A DNA stretch of 21,302 bases, from NCBI GenBank assembly GCA_023091735.1, contig JALKBU010000898.1, forward strand, positions 1-21,302. Direction: 5' to 3'. The DNA comes from Trichomonas tenax. Lineage: Eukaryota; Parabasalia; Trichomonadida; Trichomonadidae. Made by a program: the position numbers and the translations under genes. This document shows, in pieces, positions 1 to 10,400 of this stretch (position 1 is its first letter; the number at the start of each line of letters is the position of its first letter). The notes under the pieces were generated by a model that saw only the letters and a list, made by a program, of their open reading frames with translations, was not told the origin of the DNA and ran no database searches.

Positions 1-78
1 GGATGATGTGCTATCGTCAGGATGCTGATAGCACAAATAACATCCTTCACTATGAGGCTACAACTTCTCATAATGAAG
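1..78. repeat. Two adjacent inverted repeats (hairpin-forming)
   Basis: The first hairpin pairs TGTGCTATC (7-15) with GATAGCACA (27-35), nine perfect pairs around an 11-base loop. It is closed on the outside by GGATG (1-5) with CATCC (41-45). The second pairs positions 45-56 with 67-78, eleven of twelve bases, with a ten-base loop. They share the base at 45. The stems are unusually strong for this A/T-rich region. They overlap a possible coding tail, so they may be coincidental codon sequence, part of a structured RNA, or a transposon end. Confidence 0.5.
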
Positions 79-101
79 TCTTCTTTGGCTTCCAACATTG
101 A
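3..101 (+). pseudogene. Possible 3' end of a coding region cut by the window edge, perhaps ankyrin-like
   Basis: A reading frame is open from the window edge to a TGA at 99-101. Its base composition is clearly richer in G/C than the DNA after it, which is what coding DNA looks like here. The 32-residue tail contains NILHYEATTS followed by HNEV, which loosely resembles the core of a trichomonad ankyrin repeat (xILHYAAxxxxxEV). That resemblance is weak and rests on one partial repeat. Upstream sequence is missing, so I cannot say whether the gene is intact or a remnant. The same bases also form two adjacent hairpins, so a structured RNA is the competing reading. Confidence 0.3.
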
Positions 102-170
102 GTTCAATCCATTTCAACCTATTGACACTTTTCCATTTTTTTCCCACATAAACACATAACTTTCCTTTAT

Positions 171-213
171 TTTGACATTCTGACTTTACATGACACAAAT
201 AAGTTGCATGTCA
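171..213 (+). promoter_or_regulatory. Three TGTCA-type boxes at 18-base spacing
   Basis: TTTGACA (171-177), TTTACATGACA (185-195) and GTTGCATGTCA (203-213) end 18 bases apart. The second and third match an 11-base box found at several other intergenic positions in the same orientation. No gene is close, so a regulatory role is inference. Confidence 0.35.
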
Positions 214-304
214 GAAAAGCACATTGTTCTATTTTGTCCCAGTCTCCGTATGATTTCAGTATATGCAATAAGGTTAATCATTTCAGTTTTGAATTGGAAA
301 ACTA

Positions 305-332
305 TTTTGCGTACACTCAATTATACGCAAAA
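305..332. repeat. Perfect 9-base inverted repeat TTTTGCGTA/TACGCAAAA
   Basis: TTTTGCGTA at 305-313 and its exact reverse complement at 324-332 flank a ten-base loop. The same TACGCA core recurs near 363 and in the inverted repeat at 613-652. Confidence 0.6.
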
Positions 333-612
333 CACAAAAAAATTATATGAGAAACAAATTCGAATACGCATAACGTTTTCGATTTAATATGCAATGATAG
401 TATCATATTCTATATGATATTTAGAGCCAAATTTAAAAAAATTATGAACGATAAAATAATCGTTGACTTAAGAAACACTTTTTTAAAAACACCTTTATGA
501 GTGACAACATTGTTGTAAATCAATAATACTTGCATTCTGTCAATTAAAAACTTCAAAATCTAAGCTCTGCGTCTTAAAAAACGAATTTAAAAATGTTACA
601 AAAAAAAACTGA

Positions 613-652
613 ATACGCAATTGCCTATGCCAAAGCATTGGATTTTGCGTAT
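613..652. repeat. Imperfect 40-base palindrome with ATACGCAA arms
   Basis: ATACGCAA (613-620) and TTGCGTAT (645-652) are exact reverse complements. Inside them ATGC/GCAT around CAAA adds a small inner stem. It shares its arm sequence with the hairpin at 305-332. Confidence 0.55.
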
Positions 653-1232
653 CAGCCGCATGTTTAATTATTAAGTTAATAATAAATAATGCATTATAAA
701 ACATTTTAGTAAAGTTTTGTATTAATATAGTTAGCGTCTTTAATATAATGGATAATTTAAAAAATTCAAAAATAATTTTGCAAAATTCTTGATACTGTCA
801 TTAGTTGAACGACAATATATTATGTCAATGATGAAGCCCATTTATGTACTCGTATCAATGCCTACTTCGAATTCAAAAAATATGTTAATATATAGAGCTT
901 TATAAGATGTATATATAAATATTATAAACTATGGGGCTGAATTTTTGATCCTTTTCACTGCAATGATGCAATTTGAACAAAATCATAATCAATATACTAT
1001 ATATATATTGTTATATAACTAAATTATCAGACTAAACTTGCGAAATTACTCATAATTGGATATAGATAACAATGGTAAAGAAAATAACATGTATTAATCG
1101 AGGAATTTTCGAGAAAAAGAGATTTTAGATTTTTCAACTTAAATCGACTTTATCTCTTGATGTAGCGACTTTTACTTCTTAACTTAAACGTAACATGAAC
1201 CTACCTTTTCGTTTTCTATCTAATTAATGTAA

Positions 1233-1439
1233 TTACTTCGCATTTACTTCTTTTTTTTTTGTAATTTCATATCTTAACATTTCGACGAATTTTAGACATT
1301 TCTTATGCTCATCCTTACATCTTAGCATCTCCTTTAACAAAAGACTACAACCAGAAGGTCAGAGCATGGTGTTGTCGGTGGCGATCTCATCTTGATCTCC
1401 GCCAACCATAAAATGAGGAGTTGTCCTTTGTGGCTTTTT
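1233..1439 (-). pseudogene. Decayed coding remnant, family not recognised
   Basis: Read on the minus strand from 1439 to a TAA at 1233-1235, the frame gives a coherent charged peptide broken only by one TGA (complement of 1359-1361). The first part contains MVGGDQDEIATDNTML. The part after the stop is lysine-, glutamate- and leucine-rich (KEMLRCKDEHKKCLKFVEML) and looks helical. The bases at about 1340-1435 are much richer in G/C than their surroundings, again as expected for former coding DNA. The frame is closed upstream by a TAG at 1440-1442. I do not recognise the family. The alternative is a G/C-rich non-coding patch: GGTGGCG/CGCCAACC can form an imperfect hairpin here. Confidence 0.35.
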
Positions 1440-1825
1440 CTATATACTATACACACATTTCCTATATCATTCTTATCATTGAATCGAAGAACTTAATATT
1501 AACGGATTTTTTGTGATACTACACGACAAAGAATGTATTTACATGTCATATTTTACATTTACTAAAAATATCTTGCTTAAACAAAGCCAAGCTCAAGCTG
1601 AAAACTATGGTAGCTAGCAGATAATCCCATTGAATACAGTGGAAGTTATATATTAAAGTGTAATTATAATTTAAAATCAAACAGGAGGATATACTAGTAT
1701 TATTGGACTTTCCTGGAACTTTTTGCCTTAACTTTTAGCATGTTCATGTAGTTTCTCTTTTCCAAATATATCTTTGGTAAAATTCGAAGGTTTTATCACA
1801 AAAAATCAAGTTTTTAAAAATGTTG
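1440..1825. other. A/T-rich intergenic stretch with two TGTCA-type boxes
   Basis: The stretch contains a pair of 11-base boxes (1518-1528 and 1538-1548). On the minus strand around 1580-1645 a short frame of about 22 codons ends in a TAA and looks mildly gene-like, but it is too short to support. Nothing else is convincing. Confidence 0.45.
1518..1548 (+). promoter_or_regulatory. Pair of TTTACATGTCA-type boxes, 20-base spacing
   Basis: ACTACACGACA (1518-1528) and TTTACATGTCA (1538-1548) are exactly 20 bases apart, the same spacing and strand as the cluster upstream of the LysM gene. No intact gene flanks them now, which fits a promoter left beside a decayed gene. Confidence 0.35.
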
Positions 1826-2130
1826 GCCTCCTTAATGGCTAACTCCGCTGCATGAGCTTGCAGAGGCATCAATCATATGACGGCAATACATATTCATAGA
1901 GCGCATGACATCCACAACAGAAATATTCTTCAATATCTAATTTTGTGAATTGGATCAATTTAATTTTCGACTTTACTTAGCTCTCCTCTCCTAGCTTAGT
2001 TTTGCATCACATGCCATACTACTCTAACCACTCATTAAAACTAATTACATTTCGAGACTGATATCTCATGGTATTAGATTTTCGCGGCAAAGTTCGGCAT
2101 TATATACACATACATGAGCATAGTGATATA
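1826..2130 (+). pseudogene. Decayed ankyrin-repeat gene remnant
   Basis: Fragments of ankyrin repeats can be read in shifting plus-strand frames. TPLHELAEAS is encoded near 1845-1875 (the classical TPLH core). It is followed by sequence resembling GNTxxHRA around 1880-1910 and then NRNILQYLIL near 1919-1950, the outer helix of a repeat. A third unit around 2060-2115 reads like LISHGI followed by a tyrosine/histidine-rich stretch. Frames change between these units and stop codons interrupt them, so this is not a working gene. Ankyrin proteins are a very large family in trichomonads, which makes dead copies likely. The repeat assignment is my reading of degenerate translation, without a search. 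Confidence 0.5.
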
Positions 2131-2487
2131 TCGAACTCTCACTCCAAATTATTTTTTTGGTTTACATACTAATTTGACATGACATATCATAAAGTTTATT
2201 TGTCAAAAAGCACACAACATCAAAATGCTTGTTATTTTTTGTTTGTTTTTTATTTAAATATTTTGATAAATATCAATCGAGAACAGTGTGAAGTATCTAA
2301 AAATTTTCGAAATTGAATTTGTCAAACGAAAAGTGAATTTTTTTGTTATATTTTGTTTTCACATATAATGAAATTGCAGAATATTGATAATTATGTTTCT
2401 GTCATGTAAATATTTTGTAAACATAAAAACATTTTTGAAATGAAAATGTTATAAATCTTCGAATTATGACTGAATCTTTGATTTTTT
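2131..2487. other. A/T-rich region upstream of the 233-residue gene
   Basis: The region has two TGTCA-type boxes (2174-2184 and 2195-2205, 21 bases apart) and homopolymer-rich DNA after that. No gene is visible. It should contain the promoter of the gene starting at 2488, but no trichomonad initiator of the TCA-pyrimidine type sits just before that ATG. Confidence 0.45.
2174..2205 (+). promoter_or_regulatory. Pair of TGTCA-type boxes upstream of the 2488 gene
   Basis: TTGACATGACA (2174-2184) and TTTATTTGTCA (2195-2205) lie 21 bases apart and about 280-310 bases before the ATG at 2488. The second box is nearly identical to the one at 17100-17110. Confidence 0.35.
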
Positions 2488-3189
2488 ATGTCGAATGTTG
2501 ACAATGTTTGGAGTATTTCGTACCCCGCAAACGGATTTGCCTTTCATTTATCCTGCGGATTCAGATATAATTACTATGAATCAGCACCTGGACCATTTGT
2601 TGCTATCAGAATCAATTCAGGTTCAGATATTTACATAACAAGTCAATTCCAAAACGGTGTTTTCTCAGAAAATGGTTTAGAAATCAGTTTCAAAGGCGAA
2701 AAATTCGAAACGTGCAACTTTCTCAACATTATTATGACTATTAAGAACACGAAAAGTTCTAAATTTAAATATTCGATATGTAATCTTTTTGATACTTATA
2801 TTGGCAGTGATTTTCACCCCGCGAGTGGATTGCCCGGCTATCGTGGTTGGCGTGGGACGGATAATAACGGTCACACAGTCGACTTTTACTTCAACAACTC
2901 ATATAAAGTCACCCCTGTGAGTTACGCTCAATATTCAGGTAGAAATTATTTTGTCAAAGAAGATCCAATTGATGACGAAACAAAAATTTCAACAGGTGGA
3001 TTTTCTATGTCATGGGTTGACAGAGAAATTTCACCGAATGAAGTCCAAACGATCCGTTACTCTATTGGCATTGGAGAATACATTGTTGATTCATCAGATG
3101 AAGGATGGCGCAGTCGTTTCTTTAACGGTCTGATTAAAATTATTTCAGATCATTGCTTCTTCTTCATTGTTATTTCTAGTCACATTTAG
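2488..3189 (+). CDS. Hypothetical beta-rich protein, possible fragment of a surface-protein family
   Basis: The product is a 233-residue protein with no clear signal peptide at this start. The body (about 5-205) is rich in aromatic, asparagine and serine residues with short alternating hydrophobic stretches, as in a beta-sandwich or beta-helix. The last well-ordered part, SWVDREISPNEVQTIRYSIG (about 182-201) followed by IGE, has the shape of a closing strand pair seen in many extracellular beta domains. After about 213 the sequence becomes a short hydrophobic tail ending in FFFIVISSHI, which may be a frameshifted end. I do not recognise the family and assign no function. The start at 2488 is the first ATG in frame. 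The protein may have lost an N-terminal secretion signal. Codon use is less A/T-biased than the flanks, supporting a real gene or a recent remnant. Confidence 0.6.
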   Translation: MSNVDNVWSISYPANGFAFHLSCGFRYNYYESAPGPFVAIRINSGSDIYITSQFQNGVFSENGLEISFKGEKFETCNFLNIIMTIKNTKSSKFKYSICNLFDTYIGSDFHPASGLPGYRGWRGTDNNGHTVDFYFNNSYKVTPVSYAQYSGRNYFVKEDPIDDETKISTGGFSMSWVDREISPNEVQTIRYSIGIGEYIVDSSDEGWRSRFFNGLIKIISDHCFFFIVISSHI

Positions 3190-3682
3190 AAAACCCTACT
3201 AATAATAACGTATTTTGTTTAGTTCTTGCAGGATGTTATAACGTGTAACTTGCAAGATATAAATTTTAGTAAATTTAGAGATCTAAAATTTGGAAATTTT
3301 ATGTGTATGGATGCAATGTGATAACCAACACACCAAGGGGCAGTAACAATATTTGGAAAAATATCGAAATTGATTTCGCAATTTTGTAGTGTTTGTGAAT
3401 TTTGATTAACATCTAATGGCACATATATACATATATACCTAACTATATATACTATATATTCTTACTGGTGTACCTATACTATATTGCTTCTCTATGGAGA
3501 TATAGTGTCTTTAAGGTTATCAAAAAACCCGCCCTTAATATATCAAAATAAAAAATTCTCTCCCCAACAAAAACTGCTTAACGAGTACCTCATAATTAAA
3601 TTTTGGGTGCTAGCACCAATATATCACAAATCTTGCAGCAAATTTTCATGTAGAAAAATATAATGCTTAAAAAAAGAACGAT
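3190..3682. other. Convergent intergenic region, no gene seen
   Basis: This separates the plus-strand 233-residue gene and the minus-strand LysM gene, so it should hold both 3' ends. It contains TA-rich low complexity near 3421-3460 and a GTTATAAC palindrome near 3235. A 67-codon minus-strand frame (3219-3422) is open but has no recognisable features and I do not call it. Confidence 0.5.
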
Positions 3683-4204
3683 TTATTCTTCATATAACTT
3701 CATGCATTTATGAAGGGGTGCCAGTGGATATGTGGTTGAGAATAACACATTATTGTATTTGTCTTGTACATAGTATTGCCTGATATTATCTTCATGAATG
3801 CGTTTAAACCGGCACATTTTAACAGCTCTATCAGATTTAGGGTACTGATTGAGAAATTCGGTAATTTTACGGGTGTTTGTATCTGTCCATTCATCAAGTT
3901 CATTTTGAAATAGTGCTGCTTCAATCGTCTCTTGTGGCTTTTGGGTTATGAATGCCATTGCTCGAACAAAATTCGTGTATTTTTTATCTGAAGGTGTAAA
4001 ATATTGCTCCCTCAAAGGTATATTCAATGTAAGGCCTGCAATATCCGATAGAATTTTGTCTGGGTTTGCACGACAAATCTGTTCTTTGGTTATTTTATAT
4101 TTTTCTGCAATAGAAGTGAGAGATTCACTTGGCTGAACTTTGTGTCGAATTACTTCCTGCCTTATAAATGGAAAGTTAACGAGTAAAATCAAATATAAAA
4201 ACAT
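3683..4204 (-). CDS. Small secreted LysM-domain protein
   Basis: The product has 173 residues. The ATG is the complement of 4202-4204; the codon before it is TTG, so I start at 4204. Residues 1-14 (MFLYLILLVNFPFI) form a hydrophobic signal peptide or signal anchor. Residues about 21-64 are a LysM domain: it opens HKVQPSESLTSIAEKY, continues with an ITKEQICRANPD stretch and ends LTLNIPL, the normal order of the beta-alpha-alpha-beta fold. LysM binds N-acetylglucosamine-containing glycans such as peptidoglycan or chitin. The remaining ~110 residues are lysine- and tyrosine-rich with no domain I recognise. No NlpC/P60 or lysozyme catalytic domain is present. Trichomonads are known to carry bacterial-type peptidoglycan hydrolases, so a role in recognising bacteria or surface glycans is plausible but inferred. 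The family may derive from bacteria. A cluster of regularly spaced boxes lies directly upstream. Confidence 0.75.
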   Translation of the reverse strand: MFLYLILLVNFPFIRQEVIRHKVQPSESLTSIAEKYKITKEQICRANPDKILSDIAGLTLNIPLREQYFTPSDKKYTNFVRAMAFITQKPQETIEAALFQNELDEWTDTNTRKITEFLNQYPKSDRAVKMCRFKRIHEDNIRQYYVQDKYNNVLFSTTYPLAPLHKCMKLYEE

Positions 4205-4211
4205 CAAAAAA

Positions 4212-4339
4212 TTTGACGTCAGATTTTATCAAAATATTGTCAATTTGACATTAATTTTTGATACAATCTTTACACGACAAATATATTATTTACACGTCAA
4301 CTATCATACTTTATATGTCAAAAACATATTTACATGTCA
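4212..4339 (+). promoter_or_regulatory. Array of TTTAYRYGWCA boxes, about 20-base period
   Basis: Four near-identical 11-base boxes occur at 4269-4279 (TTTACACGACA), 4289-4299 (TTTACACGTCA), 4310-4320 (TTTATATGTCA) and 4329-4339 (TTTACATGTCA), with start spacings of 20, 21 and 19. Weaker matches ending in GTCA at 4221 and 4242 keep the phase. The array lies between the 3' end of BEACH and the ATG of the LysM gene, so it is most likely the LysM promoter region. Two-helical-turn spacing would place a binding protein on one face of the DNA. Confidence 0.5.
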
Positions 4340-4408
4340 TTTTATTTTTGATAAATAGATTGATTTTTAACAATATAAAAACAAATATTTATTATATAAC
4401 AATAATAC

Positions 4409-7400
4409 TTATAAGAGAGTATATTTGATTTCCCCTTTGTTTGTGAGATATATTATCTTCTTATTCTTCATGAAGAATCCAATTGGATTGATTGTGGACT
4501 TGATTTCGTTGAGCATCGGCTTTGGAACCCATCCTGTTCCATCGAGTCTTGTGTTCAAGTTGATGATCTTGTCTGTGCGACTAATGATGAAGATTGGCAT
4601 CTGGAAGTCATGCATAAGCATAGAGTCAATCTTTGTAACTTCAAATGGATATTCAAGCTTGTTGATATTATTTCCGTATAAGTCGAAAATGGAGACAGAC
4701 GAAACCTTCATTACTTCTGAATAACTGGAAACAATAACCTCACCTCTTTCTGTGACTTTGATGATTGATGAAGACATCGGTGGGGCATTGAAAGTAAATG
4801 AATTCTTCAATCTTCTTTCAGTGATAGAAGTAATGAAAACAGTATTTGATGAATCAACACTTGCAATTGAATCGAATGATAACATTCCACTGACAGATTG
4901 TATTGGGAATGAATGGAACTGCATTGCAGCAATCTTAGTTAATTCATATGCATGCCAGACATACAGGACAGAGTCACTTCCTCCTGTAACAATGTACTTT
5001 TCAGCAATGCATGTTATGCAATCAACAACACAAGCGTCGTGCGTCAATCTTCCGATGATCGAACGCGATGTCAATGAAAATGCAACAACAAACGTTGACT
5101 GTGGCTGGCAATAAAAAACTGTTTGGTTGTTCAATCCACCGAGAACAATCATAGAGTTCTGTGGGACTTTGAGGTGCAAATCTGAAATGAATGCACTTGG
5201 TGGGGATTCCAAGTGTGTGCAGACTGAACCTCTTGCAGTGATACAAATACCATCATCAAAGTATATCGGAAGACCTGACAAGAGAAGAGGGGTGTTATCC
5301 GTGCAAATGACGTTCATTGATGTTTCTAATGGTGTTAACTTGGAAGTTGAATTCTCCTTAGGAAGCTGTTGAATGATATCCATTGAGTTTTTCATTGTTA
5401 ATGATTTCTTGAGCTTTTGACTTCTCGCTGCATGTGTTCCAGTGAAAAGCTTCGTTGGAAGACATCCAAAGTTTGCGCAATGGTTCTGCATCAATAAAGA
5501 TTGCCTTTCATCGAGTTTCATTGATACGCTTTCGTGATATGAGAATGGATGGAAAACGTTCTTGTGAGCTTCACTCTTTTGATAGGTTCCGAAGACGAGA
5601 TCGATCCACTCGTTTAAGTGTGTTGAAACATACATTGATTCAAGAGCGAATCTCATCTTATTGACAAAATCACTTGCTGAATCTGCCCATGGAGGAAGCT
5701 CAACGCCATTCACCATTTGTCCGGTTTGCTGTGAACCAAGATCGAAGTGATTGGAGTTGTTAAGGAAGTAAGGTGATGTGTAAAAGTGTGGAATGAGTTC
5801 TCTGTAATCTCCTGTGAGTGTTGTGATTGCTTTCCAAGCGCTTTTCATCGATGAGAACAATCTTCCTGGATGATCGAACTTTCCATCTTGAAGACGGATG
5901 TGCAAAGTTGTGAATGGCTCAGTTCTAATCAAAAAGCCGCAAACACTTGATGGATTGGACATATTCGATCTATACAAACATTTTTGAGCAGGATCATCCA
6001 TGATCTGATAAGAAGCTTCAAGATTTGCAAGTCTCTTTTCTGAAAGAGCACCAATTGGCTTCGAGAAATCCCTGAAGAATTCGTGGTCATTAACATCGAA
6101 AGAATCACGTTCGTAGTCAGCAATGACCCATGGGAAGACTGGGAATTGGGAAATATCGTTTAATGATCTTCCACCTAAAATGTTGAGCAAGTAAAGATAA
6201 TGATAGTTGCTGATCATGCGATCGCGCCATTGCTCAGTGATTTTTGACTTCTTCGTCAAATCTTCTGAGCTCATTGTCTGAACAATGCTGCCTGTTGCCT
6301 TTCTGAATGCAGAGAAAGTATCTTCGAATTCGACATTTCTTGTAAATTCAAGCTTAAGTATTTCATCTTCAAATCCTTGTCTATTCTGGCTATCTGTGAA
6401 GAAGAATAAATACGAGCGTTGCATTTTAGTGAATATTTCAACACCCATTTCACTGTGCATGTAGAATCTTCTGAAAACGAAAGAAATATCAGCAATCTTC
6501 AATTCAATGAATTTCGTATTTCCGTTGTTGTTTGTATCTGCTGCACCAAATGTATCTGCTGAGTAAACACCATCGAATATGAGTCTCGTAGGGAAAATCC
6601 TCAAATGACCTTTGTAGAAACCGCTGAGCTTCCTTAAGGTAACAGAGAATGACATAATTGATTTTCTAAGTTCAACTAAATCAGGAACAAATGATAACGC
6701 AGAAATCTTCTTGATTCTAATGTGGCTGTCGTCCGCATCTTCTTCGGAGATGGGAGCAGAATCACGAGCTGCTGAAGCTTTCTTGTGATCATCGAAGTTT
6801 AAGTCACGACGCATGAAAACATTTTCGCCAAATAAATTGACACGTGTTGAGTATCTCCAATGAACTGTTTGTTCGTTAACATTCCATGGACCGCCATCAG
6901 TCTTCACAAGTCTCAGGAATGAAAGGAAGAGTTTCTTAAATTGCAATGTTAAGCTTTCAAATGTCTTTTCATTGATCGTATCGATAGCAATGAAGTTCTG
7001 AAGACTGTTCTGATCAATGCTGATTGTGTCTGTGAAGAAGTTAGTTGTGTTATAATCTTCAACTTTGAATAAATCCTTAACTGGAGTGTTATAAAGCTTA
7101 CGTGCAAGTTCAAGGACTGAGTTTTCGTATGTCAACTTAGTGAGGACTTCATTGAAAGAAGATATTGAGTTATACATTCCACACAGTGATGGAAATGCAT
7201 TGGCAATGTGAACTTTCTTGTAGTTAACATTAAAGCTTGCATTTAAGTCGATCGTGAACAGATATCCAAGAATTTTGATTGTCTTTAAAGCAATCTGTTG
7301 ATTTGTTTGTCTTGATAAATACATGCAACTTAATTTCACCAACTTTGTTGCAAACAATGGATCAATATTTTCAACACTGACTTCATAATAAATTGTTGCC

Positions 7401-10400
7401 AATGTTTCTTCAATGATTTCATCAGGAACAGACTTAAATAGCAATTCATAAGTGTCTTTTCTAATCTTCATTGATTCATAAATAACTTTGGTGAACAACT
7501 TGCGATCGAAGCCAGTCTTGTTAATGAACTTCAAGAAGAAATATAACCACTGCTTCATTTCGAATAATGGAAGTAATGAAGATGTGTAATCGAACATTGA
7601 TGATGAAATAACTGGAACATAATCCTGATAGTCAGACATTTCTATGTACTTAAATAGCAAAATCAAGAACTGAGGAGCAACAAAAGGATGACTATCACCA
7701 ATATAAAGACTATCATCGTATGTTGTCTTTCCGAAAGAAAGTGCGACGATTGAATCAATGAGATTCTTGTCCATTGGATACTTTTCTTCGCCATTAACAA
7801 TACACATAATTGTGGTGTTAACTTTTTGAGCAAGTTTCGTGTCATTCTTGTACAATGCCAGAATAAGTCTGAGAGCAGCAGCGCGAAGAATATATGAAGG
7901 ATTGTTAAGGTAAAAATCAGCAATTCTATCAAATGCCTTTGCTAAGTTAGAAAATGGATTTCCGAGTCCATCATGGATCAAAAGAATCTTTTCTAACGTT
8001 TGTAGACACACTCTTTGTAAACTAACGTTTGTTGATCTTAATGCAGTAAAGAATAAGTAAATCATGCTTGAATAGTTAGGATTGATTTGGAACATCTTTG
8101 AAACTGTATCAAACAAATATGGATACAACAAATTAAGGTCTTGTTCTGAAATCTTTGATACGGTGAATGTTTCATATCCTTCGAATTCGAATTTATACGG
8201 CTGCATTGCACCTGTTTGCAAAATCGAGTAAATGATAAAGTTCTGCGTTTGATATTCGAAAACTTTCTTGGATGAGTCAATTAATGACGGTAATAAGTCG
8301 TGATGGATCTGATAAACAAATTCCTTTCCTTTCTGATAGAGAAGTGGAATGTTGAAGAAGAAACTGTCAGCGAGATCCTTCTTAAGGTCATCTGGAAGTT
8401 TAATGAAAAGTTCCTTGAGCTTTACAATGAATTCTTGGTTGAAATACTTTGGATCGATGTTTGCCAAAACACTTGCCAAGAGTTTAAATCCGCCAACATC
8501 TTTCCATAATTTCTGCAAATATGGATCCGCGTTAATAACATTTGTCAAAAGAACCATAAACGCATTTAATATGTGTGGAGATTTCGCTGTCAAGAATAAT
8601 GGAAGAATAAGTGAATATGTCGAATCATACTTAAGAACATCAACGATTGTGTTAATAAATGGGACTGCGACAGCATTGATTTTCGCTCTCTTTGATGAAT
8701 CAGATGTTGTACCATACAATCTATGAGTTTTGTCGTTTGTATTGCATGGAACGCATGCGAAAATGCAATTCTTTGGTGGCTCATGAGTTTCCATTGCTTT
8801 CATTCCTTCTTTGTTAGATTGATCGAAATCTGTTGAAGGTGTGACGAAAACAGGTCCGATATCACCTGTGAAGTATTTCTTATCTCTTGAAACACCAACT
8901 CTGATCCTAAGTTTTCCATCGAGATGTGGCATTTCTATGTTATATGAGATTAGATTTCCCTGACCATCAAATGCTTGTAATTCGGATGAAGTGAACCTCA
9001 GGAAAACATTTTGCCACTTTCCAAGAGTTACTGATGAGAAACTATATTGACTTTCATGGCTATCGAGACAAACATTGACCTTCAATGCTTGTCTGAAGAT
9101 AAGAATTGTTATTAATTTCTGCTTCTTCTTGGAAATAGTTAATATAGGCATGTTATTCGTGTAAAACTGCGTTAATCTGATTGCAGTAGTTATAGCAAAT
9201 GGATATGATAATGATTCTTCTTGAAGATAAGGACCAGTTATATTTTCATTACCTGAGAAGTGGAAGAAAGATGAAACAATTGTCTTCTTGCTCTCATTGA
9301 AGAGTTCATTAATTTTCTCAACGACACTTTGCTGACTTTTGATGCTTGGCATTAATGAAATAGACTTAATAACATCACGTAATGCTAATGGAGAGAAGAA
9401 CTCCGATGCAATGATCTTGAAAAGATTTAATGCACCAGGAACTGGTTTTTGTGTTAATCTCTTGACGAGAACATTAATGATATTCGATCTGAACAGCAAA
9501 TATGCATTTGCAAGATTAATCTGACAGCTTTCGCACAAGAATGCGTATTCGGCATCTTCATATTGCGTATCTCTAATTATATTCAATATAACAAACAAAA
9601 ACGTGGGAACTGTTATTGTAAGATCTGGAGTTGGATCGTTCTTGTAATTAGCAAACAAAAATCCTCTCATTCCTTTAATTGTTGATTCGTTAATATAAGG
9701 AATTTGTGTTTCACTTAATGATGTGAATATTGGGATTGCTGATGGAGACATTAGATAGTCTTTGAGAGTTCTAAACCTAATAAGCAAAACTTTGAGACAT
9801 TCAACAACATTTTCGAATAAATCTCTGTTATTGAATTTTTCGCATAATTTCGCAATTTGCATCATCAATCTAACATCAATAACAAGATCAGAAATATCGT
9901 AGCGCATTTTAGCGAATGCAGTGTATAATATCTTTGATATCTCGACAACAATCTTCACATCAAAGCTTGGATTTAACTGCATTAAAGTGTAGCAAACACC
10001 ATTCATAATTGATGAATGGAACTGAATGAATTCATCTTTATCCTTTCTGTTCGCTGCAGCAAACAACAGCTGATAATACACGATTAAATGATGATTGTAG
10101 CGCGGGGACAGAAAAAACAGATCGCATGTTGGAATGAATGAAGTTGTTTGTGTGAAAATTTGATATGAAGCTTTTTCAATTGCAAATAAAGTGAACAAAA
10201 CAATTCCATCTAACGCAATTAATTCTTTCTGGTTGAGCCCTGTTTCTATATCGCCAAGTTTTTGAGTAAACGAACCCGCAATCGTTGAATCTAAGAATGT
10301 AACAATACCTTTGTTAATGAATGTTCTGAATAAAGGAATGAAATAGAAAATATTTTCGAATCCTTCAAGATCAATCAATTTCTTCACCCATTCACAGAGA

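Larger units (their letters stand above)
102..1232. other. A/T-rich intergenic stretch with no supported gene
   Basis: No convincing gene is visible. ORFs here are short and have A/T-driven amino-acid content. The stretch holds TGTCA-type boxes (171-213), a 9-base inverted repeat at 305-332, a 6-base dyad AACGAT/ATCGTT at 447-464, an 8-base inverted repeat at 613-652, and runs of alternating TA near 993-1020. I see no tRNA or rRNA. Confidence 0.6.

Noticed and set aside
190..387. 65-codon plus-strand ORF
   Set aside because: Its composition follows the A/T-rich intergenic background, it overlaps a perfect inverted repeat, and no domain or signal is visible.
1340..1435. Possible tRNA or small RNA because of GGTCAGAGCATGG (A-box-like) and a T-run at the right
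   Set aside because: There is no B-box or T-arm (GTTCRA) and no cloverleaf, and a minus-strand coding remnant explains the base composition better.
3219..3422. 67-codon minus-strand ORF
   Set aside because: It is in a convergent intergenic region with no signal, domain or gene-like composition.
4752..5114. 120-codon plus-strand ORF inside BEACH
   Set aside because: It is the antisense shadow of the WD-repeat region of the well-supported BEACH gene.
8349..8726. 125-codon plus-strand ORF inside BEACH
   Set aside because: It is the antisense shadow of the helical region of BEACH.
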